DNA from: Cutibacterium equinum
GTDB taxonomy: Bacteria > Actinomycetota > Actinomycetes > Propionibacteriales > Propionibacteriaceae
Assembly: GCF_028021195.1 (NCBI RefSeq)
Contig: NZ_CP115668.1
Coordinates: forward strand, 62,001-126,000
Reading direction: 5' to 3'
DNA length: 64,000 nt
The notes beneath the pieces are model-generated. The model saw nothing but the letters and a program-made list of their open reading frames with translations. It had not been told where the DNA came from and searched no databases. Shown here one piece after another: positions 26,605-33,553 of this stretch. How positions within the stretch are numbered: the first letter of the stretch is position 1; each line of letters begins with the position of its first letter. A program made the translations under genes and the position numbers.

Positions 26605-27512
26605 CTAGTCAGGAGACAACGGTACGGATTGGGTACGGTCCCTGGTTGTCATCATGGCGTCCATGCGATCCGCCACATCATCCAGCCCCCGATCCCACAG
26701 ATGCCCGTACAGGTCCAGTGTCATCGTCGCCGACGCATGCCCGCGCATCCGCTGCACGGTCTTGACGTCGGCCCCACTGGCGATGGCCAGCGAAGCAGCC
26801 GTGTGCCGCAGATCGTGGATACGCACCCCATCCCAGCCCAGCCGGTCACAGGCCGGACGGAACTGCCGACCCCGCCATGAATCCTCGTGCAGCCGCCCAC
26901 CACGTGCCCCGCGCACCAACGGCTCAGCCGGGTCGCGGGACAGATCGAGCATCGCCAGTACCGACGCAGGCACCGGCACATCGCGGCCCTGGTCAATCTC
27001 GTCGGCCAGAGCTCGCAGCTCGCCCATGCTCAACGGGTGCACGTCTCGGCGCACCTCGCGCGGTACTGACACTGACGCCAGATCGACCCTGCCAGCCAGC
27101 GCCCCCGGATGCACTGCAACACCTTGTGCTTGAGTGACGCCGACGCGGGGCCTTTGGCTGAGCGCAGCGACGCCAGCCACGCCTGCACGTCGGCGGCATC
27201 AACGTCTCCGGGCGCCACGTCCGCCCAGCGGTCACGCACATAGGAGGCCGCCAGCTCGGCTGCCGCGAAACCTTTGGGGCTCAGGCCGCGCTTCCCGTCC
27301 AGCCACACGCCCACCAACTCCCCGACAGTGCGCCCATCCTCGGGGCGCGGGGGCTTTGTCGTGAGCCGGATAGCGTGCAGCCGGTCGGCCTCGGCCTTGG
27401 TGCGGCATGCCGTCGACGGCCAACCCGGCACGACGACCCGGTAACGCTTCCCGCGACCATCACGCCGTGTCGGGTTGCCGTGACGGTCACGCCACAAATC
27501 CTGGACAGCCAA
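26605..27512 (-). pseudogene. Tyrosine recombinase/integrase, frameshifted and internally deleted
   Basis: The N-terminal part (27512 down to about 27095) has an AP2-like region (GNPTRRDGRGKRYRVVVPG) and the SAM-like core-binding domain. The C-terminal part (about 27095 to 26605) is in another frame and has HDLRHTAASLAI and GHASATMTLDLYGHL, the catalytic H-x-x-R, H and Tyr. The frames would join if a run of five G near 27088-27093 had one more G. After RALADEIDQGRD the sequence jumps straight to VPVPASVLAML, so the roughly 50-60 residues that should contain the first catalytic Arg (TGLRxGE region) are missing. The frameshift could be a base-calling error, but the deletion cannot, so the enzyme is inactive. 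Confidence 0.8.
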
Positions 27513-27521
27513 GTCACTGGC

Positions 27522-28163
27522 TCACGGTAGATGCTTGACCGCGTAGTCCGCCTGGGCCTTGGTGAATTGCTCACCGTACTCGCTCGCCAGCTGGTCGCGG
27601 ATCGCAGCCTTGGACATGTTCATCGTTTCCTGGTAGTCCTTGGCCATTGCCAGAGCGTTGGCGTTCCAGTCGGCGTCGACATTATCTACCGCGTACTGCG
27701 CTGCTTTAGCTGGGAACTTCTCACCATACTCGCTTGTCAGTTGGTCGTAAATGCCCTTTTTGGACATGAACATCGTGTCGCTGTAATCCTGGGCCATCGC
27801 TAGGGCGTTCTGGTATTCGATCGGAACATCGGCCTCTTCGGCGGAAGCTTCCTCAGTCTCCGCTGCGGTGGCGTCGACAGTCGCATCGGGCGCCTCCTCC
27901 TCAGTCGCTTCCGTACTCGCGTCGCTAGCCACGTCGGTCGACGCATCCTCGGATGTCGACGTATCCTCGACCTCCTGCGTCTCCGTAAGCACCTCTGAGG
28001 TTGAGGTGTCGCTCGGGCTGGCAGCGTTGTCGCCGTTGTCGCCTCCCGCAATAGATGCGAGGGCAATGATGGCAGCCACCACGATGGCGGCGCAGCCCCA
28101 ACCCTTCGCCTTCTTGCCCTTCTCGTTAGTGCTGGGACCCGTGGTGGGGTACTGGTTGGACAT
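27522..28163 (-). CDS. Membrane-anchored Ltp-domain protein (superinfection-exclusion type)
   Basis: 213 residues from the ATG at 28163 (GGGAG upstream); the longer frame is rejected. Residues about 18-37 are a single membrane helix. A long acidic Ser/Thr/Glu linker (about 45-115) follows. Two Ltp repeats (PF07553 type) come next: ALAMAQDYSDTMFMSKKGIY with QLTSEYGEKF, and ALAMAKDYQETMNMSKAAIR with QLASEYGEQF. The Ltp lipoprotein of phage TP-J34 blocks DNA injection by competing phages. The same domain here, inside a tRNA-borne element, suggests an exclusion role. Unlike Ltp it has no lipobox and is held by a helix. Confidence 0.82.
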   Translation of the reverse strand: MSNQYPTTGPSTNEKGKKAKGWGCAAIVVAAIIALASIAGGDNGDNAASPSDTSTSEVLTETQEVEDTSTSEDASTDVASDASTEATEEEAPDATVDATAAETEEASAEEADVPIEYQNALAMAQDYSDTMFMSKKGIYDQLTSEYGEKFPAKAAQYAVDNVDADWNANALAMAKDYQETMNMSKAAIRDQLASEYGEQFTKAQADYAVKHLP

Positions 28164-28216
28164 TGCTTCTCCCTCTTTCAACCTCGCTCGCATCATAAAT
28201 CTTGGACAGCCACCGG

Positions 28217-28744
28217 TCAGGCGGTACACGTCGGCTTGAGGGCCGACCGCTGAATCTGGGCTCGCGTGCCACCGGATGTGTCCAGCACGGCGACCCACTC
28301 CACGTCGGGCACCGTTGCACACGACATCAACATGACGTGATGCGCAATGGTCTTGGCCTCGTCGCGAGAGAGTTTCTCTTGGACGTGCACCTCCACGACT
28401 CCCTTCGAGCCGTCTGTCATGTCAGCGATGGCGCACGCCCACGCTATTTCAGTGCCGCAGGTGTCCTGAAAGCTCTTGACCATGAGATTCTCCAGGACCG
28501 ACGCCTTGACCTTCGGCGCGATCTGTGCGGCGCTCTGGCTAGGGCTCGCCGTCGGTGTCGTTGGCGATGGCTTCGGCGTTGTGGCCTGTGTCGTCTGAGA
28601 CGTCGTAGAGTCCGCCTTGATGGCCTTGTCGTCATGGCCTCCGCATGACCCGATGATGCCAACGAGGATGACGGCTATCACGATGAGCGCCAGGCATCCC
28701 TTCTTGGTGTTGCCGTCAACGGTCGGTGCATTTTTCTCGGACAT
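28217..28744 (-). CDS. Putative lipoprotein of the element, function unknown
   Basis: 175 residues. A basic start and hydrophobic segment end in IIGSC (possible lipobox, C near 34). A Thr/Pro/Ser-rich linker (about 47-75) and an alpha/beta domain of about 100 residues follow, with four cysteines that could pair outside the cell. The architecture (anchor, disordered linker, small outer domain) matches its neighbour at 27522, so both are probably surface proteins of the element. I recognise no family. Confidence 0.6.
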   Translation of the reverse strand: MSEKNAPTVDGNTKKGCLALIVIAVILVGIIGSCGGHDDKAIKADSTTSQTTQATTPKPSPTTPTASPSQSAAQIAPKVKASVLENLMVKSFQDTCGTEIAWACAIADMTDGSKGVVEVHVQEKLSRDEAKTIAHHVMLMSCATVPDVEWVAVLDTSGGTRAQIQRSALKPTCTA

Positions 28745-28757
28745 GTCCTATCTCTGC

Positions 28758-29159
28758 TCATGCCGCCGCGATGCGGCTCATGTGGTCACGCTCACCGGCA
28801 ATGATGCGTGCTAGTCGGGTGGTGAGGATGTCGTCTGTAACCCACCGGCTCAGGGCGGCATTCTCGGGTGTCGAGTCAGATATGGCGTCGGACATGGCAG
28901 TCAGGTCGGGTAGCAGCCATCGGGCTGTGGCGACCTTGACCCGCTCCTCGCATGCTGGCGGCTGGGCTGTCAAGAGGCCCCAGCCGAATGTGGGTCCGCT
29001 CGTGGGCCAGCGTCGAACGTCGTCCCCGCTGTGTGAGGCTGGCTGACAGCCAGATGGGCGTCCGTCGGTGGCTCCACGCCACCCGGCAGGCAGACCTCCC
29101 CACACGAGGTCGATGTGCGGCATGGTGCGTAGTTCAGCCCACGGGTCAGGCGGGGTCAT
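28758..29159 (-). pseudogene. ImmA/IrrE-type metallopeptidase, disrupted by two compensating frameshifts
   Basis: The start MTPPDPWAELRTMPHIDLVW and the end QPPACEERVKVATARWLLPD are in one frame. The central segment IWLSASLTQRGRRSTLAHER with TH, containing the zinc motif HERTH, is in another (roughly 29070 to 28975). The frames would join if one C were added to CCC near 29062 and one removed from CCC near 28975. As read, the open frame is continuous but the HExxH segment is replaced by nonsense sequence, so the product is inactive. It overlaps the repressor gene end by 14 bases. ImmA proteins cleave the element's repressor to trigger excision. Confidence 0.7.
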
Positions 29160-29640
29160 CGCCCCACTGCGCCTCCATGCGCTCCCGGTCGGTCGGGCCG
29201 GGGGCTTCATCAGCCGCCAGGCCCATCATGTCAAGGGATGCAACATCCCCTAGCAATGGGCTCTTCTGAGCCTCAGATCGCCGGTCATCACTGCTACCTC
29301 CTGCTTCCCGTGCCGCGAGAATGGCGTCCATGACGCCCTCGACGGCCTTCCGTTCCTCGGCGTTGAGCCGCTCGTACCGCTCCCATCCCCCAATGGGCGT
29401 GTATCCGGCCTCTGCCGATTTCACGTCATCAACGCTCACCCGGAGGATGGTCGACAGGTCCTCATAGGTTTGATCCCCACGAATGGACCGCTGCCGCCCT
29501 GTCGCCATACGACGCAGGGTCTCGTATGTGATGGCACCCTTGGGCAGGTTTGCCGCACGGTACATCGCGATGAGGCTCGGGGCGTTGAGGTCCCGTTGCC
29601 GGTTTGCGATGAGACGTTGGAGCGCTGTCACGTCATCCAT
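29146..29640 (-). CDS. Phage-type XRE/Cro-like repressor
   Basis: 164 residues. LQRLIANRQRDLNAPSL, ITYETLRRMATGRQRSIRGD and YEDLSTILRVSVDDVKSAEA make a helix-turn-helix DNA-binding domain of the type found in actinobacteriophage and ICE repressors. A Glu/Asp-rich tail follows. The gene overlaps the ImmA-like gene, the usual repressor/anti-repressor-protease pair. It probably maintained the integrated state. Its promoter should lie in 29641-29760. Confidence 0.75.
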   Translation of the reverse strand: MDDVTALQRLIANRQRDLNAPSLIAMYRAANLPKGAITYETLRRMATGRQRSIRGDQTYEDLSTILRVSVDDVKSAEAGYTPIGGWERYERLNAEERKAVEGVMDAILAAREAGGSSDDRRSEAQKSPLLGDVASLDMMGLAADEAPGPTDRERMEAQWGDDPA

Positions 29641-30136
29641 GATTGGCCCCTTGTGTCGTGGCGAACATGTTAGAAGGGTATCGCCTGCACAACTGAGTGC
29701 CGCCAGGTGAGGTCGCGAAAACCCGGTCCCACTAGGAACTGCACGCTACTGACTTGCCGGTACGAGCCACGACCACCATGGCCTATCGCCAGAGCGCGCC
29801 GACGACGCTCACTGCCGCAGACAGATCCAGCCCCGGTCACCGGATGCACACAGCAATTCGTATCGCTCAGCGAAATACCGAATGAGCGTTGAGCTTCCGA
29901 CGAAGGGCATTGCCCGGGTTCCCGGGGATGTCCCACACCCCAGGAGAGCATGACCGCCGGTACGGTTTGGGTACAGATCACCTGAGACCGTCCAGGCAAA
30001 CCCATAGTCGCAGTCGTACCCGGTACAGTCACATGACGACGCCCAGGGCCACCCCGTGCCACTACTGCCACATGATAAGGGCATAGAAAAGGGCCACCTG
30101 ACAAGCGGTAATGCTGTCAAAGTGGCCCTGACTAAG
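29641..30136. other. Gene-free end of the element
   Basis: About 500 bases between the repressor start and the intact tRNA. Open frames here show no family motif and no convincing ribosome binding site. It should contain the repressor promoter/operator. A divergent excisionase or cro gene would be expected in this position but is not recognisable. Confidence 0.45.
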
Positions 30137-30212
30137 TGGTGGAGCATAGGGGATTCGAACCCCTGACCTACTGCTTGCAAAGCAGCCGCGCTACCAACTG
30201 CGCCAATGCCCC
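30137..30212 (-). tRNA. tRNA-Ala (anticodon UGC)
   Basis: 76 bases including an encoded CCA. The 5' end GGGGCAT (30212 down) pairs with ATGCTCC. The third pair is G3:U70, the alanine identity element. The anticodon loop is CTTTGCAAG with TGC, and the T loop is GGTTCGAATCC. The discriminator is A. Its 3' end is duplicated at 26549, showing it served as the integration site of the adjacent element. Confidence 0.96.
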
Positions 30213-30270
30213 ATGGACTTGGACAGTCTAGAGGAAACTGGCCCGTTTCGGCGAGTCACGCACCTCCTAC

Positions 30271-31629
30271 CTACGACAGCATGTCGGTCGGGCTGACGAC
30301 GACTGCCTCCAGCCCACGCTCGGCCAGGGCCGGGGCCAGGTCCTCCGCCTTGCCGCAAATGCCGATCCGCCAGCCGTCCGGGTTGAGGAGCTGACGCCAC
30401 GCAGCGTTGGCCGACCATTCCTGGCCATCCGCCTGCACCGACGCCACTGCCGCCAAGTGATCGTCAACCCAGCTCGGCGCCAAACCAGCCCGGACCAGGG
30501 CCGCCACTTGGTGGGCCACCGCTCCGGCGGTGTCGTACTGCAGCGGGGCAATCCCCACCGAGTAGTCACGGGCGGCATCGACCTCGTCGTCACGCAGGTC
30601 GTCATCGGAGGAGAGAATGGTCAACGCCTCGGCGACGGCGTCAGCCCCGACCTCGGTCCGGAAGGACCCCGAGACCGTCGCCACGCCGCCGTCGGGCAGC
30701 GGACGAGCCGACATCCCAACCCCGTAGGACCATCCCTTGTCCTCGCGTAGCACCTGGTTGAGCCGTGACCCGAAGGTTCCGCCCAGGGCGCCGCAAGCCA
30801 CCTTGAGGGCTGCCCATCCCGGGTGGGCCCGTCCCACTGTCGCCTGTTGGATTCTCACATCGGCCTGCACGGCGTCGGGACGGTCGACGAGGATCACCTG
30901 CGGCCCACCATCCCGAGGCGTCGTCGAGGGGACCTCCGCCGGTGACTCGCTGGCGGTCCACTGCTCGAACACCGACAGGTCAAGGTCCTCGGCACCTTCG
31001 CCAGCGACCACGAGCACGGCGTCGCTGAGGGTCCAGTGCGCGGCCCAGAACTGCCGGGCTGCCTCGGCGTCGAGCTTCTCCACTGATGCGAGGGTGCCGA
31101 TAGTGGGCAGGGAGGACCGCGACCCCTCTGGCCAGAGAGCACGGGCTGCAGCCAGTCCGGCCAAGGCTGATCCACGCTGGCTGGTCTGAGCCAAAGACGC
31201 TCGGGCCACGTCGACCTGACGGGAGATGTCGGCCGGGGCGAGGCTGGTGGCCTTCAGCAGCTCGACGAAGAGTTCGGCGGCCACGTTGAACCTTGTCACA
31301 GGAACGTCGACACCGACGTGGCTGCCAGCCATCCCGGCCGACCCGTCATAGCTGGCCCCGATCGATTCCATTGCCTCGGCGAAGGCGGCATCAGGGTGCG
31401 GTCCGGTCGACTCGTCGGCAGTACGGACGACGAGTTCGGCAAGCCCCTCGAGGCCAGCAGGCTCAGCACCCAGGGGTGCATCCAACCCGATTTCCACCGT
31501 GATGATGCGCTGACCGGGCATCGGTACGCGCACCACCGTCAGGCCGGTCGACAGGGTGTCGATGATGCACGTGGGGAAGGACCACGGCGAGCCTGGGCGC
31601 ACCTTCGGGCGGTCATTGAGGGTCTTCAT
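30271..31629 (-). CDS. M16-family peptidase subunit lacking the zinc site
   Basis: 452 residues from the ATG at 31629 (AAGGAGG upstream, 1 nt overlap with the partner's stop). The fold is that of M16B peptidases, with GLDAPLGAEPAGLEGLAELV where active subunits have GHFGFAHLFEH, so the HxxEH zinc motif is absent. The C-terminal half has LNQVLREDKGWSYGVGMSAR, the conserved R-Y type substrate-binding segment. It is the inactive partner that helps form the chamber of a heterodimeric M16 protease with the upstream gene. The substrate is unknown. Confidence 0.85.
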   Translation of the reverse strand: MKTLNDRPKVRPGSPWSFPTCIIDTLSTGLTVVRVPMPGQRIITVEIGLDAPLGAEPAGLEGLAELVVRTADESTGPHPDAAFAEAMESIGASYDGSAGMAGSHVGVDVPVTRFNVAAELFVELLKATSLAPADISRQVDVARASLAQTSQRGSALAGLAAARALWPEGSRSSLPTIGTLASVEKLDAEAARQFWAAHWTLSDAVLVVAGEGAEDLDLSVFEQWTASESPAEVPSTTPRDGGPQVILVDRPDAVQADVRIQQATVGRAHPGWAALKVACGALGGTFGSRLNQVLREDKGWSYGVGMSARPLPDGGVATVSGSFRTEVGADAVAEALTILSSDDDLRDDEVDAARDYSVGIAPLQYDTAGAVAHQVAALVRAGLAPSWVDDHLAAVASVQADGQEWSANAAWRQLLNPDGWRIGICGKAEDLAPALAERGLEAVVVSPTDMLS

Positions 31630-32888
31630 CACGCCTCCTTGTGGATGACAGTCGATGCTTGGTCCGGGGAAAACCACCGTTTCGCGGCCTCGGCGACCTG
31701 ATCGGCGGTGATCGCACGCACCCGGTCGAGGTGGGTGTTGACGAGGTTGGCATCTCCCAACAAGGTCTCGTGCATGTTGAGCAGGTCAGCTCGTTCGTCG
31801 ACGACGGCCAAGGACTCCAACCACCCCCGTTCCACTTGGGCTCGGGCTCGCTCCAGCTCGGAGTTCAGCGGACCATTGGCGGCAAAATCGGCAATGATCT
31901 CATCGACGGCCCCGGTCAATTCCTCCTCGGGAACCCCCGGCTTGAGGTGGGCCGACACCAAGGCAGCCGAGGACCCCCGCGACAGGCCGAAGTCGTTCAT
32001 CGCGACCCCATCGACCAGGTGGCGCTCCCGTTCCAGGGTGCGGATGAGACGCGAACTCATCCCGGACCCGATGACGTCAATGGCCATCGCCACAGCGAGA
32101 CTGTCGGGGTCGGTGATGGGCGGGGTGGCCCAGGACCGGGTTACTGCGGTTCGCGGCACCGGGCGCTCGACGACCATCCTCGGGTTGTCGTGGCGAACGG
32201 GTCCCTGAATGCGCGTCGGGAGATCCCCCGTGGCAGCGGGCACTGCGCCCAGGTACTTTTCGGCGAGGGCCAGACCCTCGTCGGTCTCGACGCACCCGGA
32301 CATGACGAGAACAGCGTTGTCAGGCCGATACCAGGTGGAATGGAAGTCCGTCACGTCGTCAAGGCAGGCGGCGTCCAGATCGGGCACCGACCCGATGGTC
32401 GGGTGGCCGTAGGGGTGCGCCTGTCCGAATCGCCCATCGAGGAGCAGATCGAGCAGGTCGCCATAAGGGGTGTTGTCGTAGCGTTGCCGCTTCTCCTCCT
32501 TGACGACCTCCCGCTGGGTGGCGAGGTTCTCCTCAGTAACGGCCAGATGGGCCAACCGTTCGGCCTCCAACCACAACGCCAGTTCCAGGGCCCCGGCAGG
32601 AACCGTCTCGTAGTAGTTGGTGCGGTCGAAACTGGTCGACGCATTGGCCGATCCACCCACCGACTCAATGGTGGCCAGGTGTTCGCTCGACGCGATGCCA
32701 CTCGTGGTGCCAGAGAACATCAGGTGTTCGAAGAGGTGGGCGAAGCCGAAATGGCCGGCCTCCTCGTCAGCCGACCCCACCTGGTACCAGATGTTGACGG
32801 CGACTCCGGGCGAGGTGGTGTCCGGGTTGACGACCACGCGCATCCCGTTGTCGAGGGTCGTGCGGTGTAGCTGGAGGCCTTCTGACAT
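31629..32888 (-). CDS. M16-family zinc peptidase, active subunit
   Basis: 419 residues from the ATG at 32888 (another ATG at 32900 is possible). The inverted zinc motif is HLFEH (H51, E54, H55) in GHFGFAHLFEHLMFSGT, with the third ligand Glu in the downstream REVVKEEKRQR region. The C-terminal domain has RTLERERHLVDGVAMNDFGL. It pairs with the catalytically empty subunit translated from the overlapping downstream gene. There is no signal peptide, so it is a cytoplasmic oligopeptide-degrading or processing protease. Confidence 0.9.
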   Translation of the reverse strand: MSEGLQLHRTTLDNGMRVVVNPDTTSPGVAVNIWYQVGSADEEAGHFGFAHLFEHLMFSGTTSGIASSEHLATIESVGGSANASTSFDRTNYYETVPAGALELALWLEAERLAHLAVTEENLATQREVVKEEKRQRYDNTPYGDLLDLLLDGRFGQAHPYGHPTIGSVPDLDAACLDDVTDFHSTWYRPDNAVLVMSGCVETDEGLALAEKYLGAVPAATGDLPTRIQGPVRHDNPRMVVERPVPRTAVTRSWATPPITDPDSLAVAMAIDVIGSGMSSRLIRTLERERHLVDGVAMNDFGLSRGSSAALVSAHLKPGVPEEELTGAVDEIIADFAANGPLNSELERARAQVERGWLESLAVVDERADLLNMHETLLGDANLVNTHLDRVRAITADQVAEAAKRWFSPDQASTVIHKEA

Positions 32889-32927
32889 GGATCCGAGCAT
32901 AGGGGTAGTCGGTGACGCCGTGGGTCG

Positions 32928-33015
32928 GCTCGTGGTGGTGATGTGGTTTCTGAACCTTGGTGCTACCACCCGTGGTGGCACGACCCGCGGTCATCACCCC
33001 GATCACCACAGGTAG
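32928..33015 (-). repeat. Dispersed intergenic repeat, copy 1
   Basis: Read on the minus strand, 33015-32989 begins CTACCTGTGGTGATCGGGGT and is followed by GGTGGTAGCACC-type inverted segments. The core TGTGGTgATCGGGGTG recurs at 50491, 54131, 61266 and 61428. It lies between the M16 pair and the DUF5318 gene. Confidence 0.55.
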
Positions 33016-33133
33016 AGGGGAACACCCCGAAGACGTGAAGCCCCTGAAAGACGTGCAGCCCCCGAACCTTCCCCGCACCCAGGAGAACACCGCCTCCGCC
33101 GGGTCGTCGTCACCGCGCCGTACCCTGGAAGGT

Positions 33134-33553
33134 ATGCAGACGCAGCGAAACGTGGTGTCCCACGCCCTGCAACGCCGTCACACCCTGGAGGCGTTGCTCC
33201 GCCCCCAGGTCGACCTCAATGCCCCCACGGCATGTGACGCCGACCCCATGTTGGTGCGCGCCGCCATGCATCATGGAGAGCCCCTCGACCACGACTGCCC
33301 AGTCTGTGAGTCCCCGCGACTGGTTCTGCTGCGCCATGTCTTCGGCCACCAGCTGGGCCAGTACTCGGGACGTATCCGCACGCTTGACGAACTGGAGGAG
33401 ATGGAGCACCAGTTCGGTGAGTTCCACGTCTACGAGGTTGAGGTTTGCCCCGACTGCCTGTGGAACCACATCCTCGTCGACTACGTCCTGGGGGATGGTC
33501 GACGCCGTCGCCCACCTCGCCATCAGCCGACCGTGGAGGACATTTATGGCTGA
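33134..33553 (+). CDS. DUF5318 zinc-ribbon-like protein
   Basis: 139 residues, GGAAGG at 33127-33132. DHDCPVCESPRLVLLRHVFG and EVEVCPDCLWNHILVDYVLG contain two CPxC pairs that probably bind zinc. The family is restricted to actinobacteria and is commonly encoded beside the class A penicillin-binding protein gene, as here (8 nt overlap with the next start). The function is unknown. Confidence 0.85.
   Translation: MQTQRNVVSHALQRRHTLEALLRPQVDLNAPTACDADPMLVRAAMHHGEPLDHDCPVCESPRLVLLRHVFGHQLGQYSGRIRTLDELEEMEHQFGEFHVYEVEVCPDCLWNHILVDYVLGDGRRRRPPRHQPTVEDIYG

Larger units (their letters stand above)
26549..30139. mobile_element. Decayed 3.6 kb integrative element in tRNA-Ala(UGC)
   Basis: The segment is bounded by the 35 bp direct repeat of the tRNA-Ala 3' end. 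It contains, all on the minus strand, a broken tyrosine integrase next to the displaced repeat, an Ltp-domain protein, a putative lipoprotein, a frameshifted ImmA-like peptidase and a phage-type repressor. Repressor, ImmA, Ltp and integrase form a typical lysogeny and immunity block of actinobacterial prophages or ICEs. No replication, packaging or structural genes are present, so it is a remnant or satellite rather than a prophage. Confidence 0.8.

Noticed and set aside
29670-30104. Open frame of 144 codons in the element end
   Set aside because: No ribosome binding site, no family motif, and composition unlike the neighbouring real genes.
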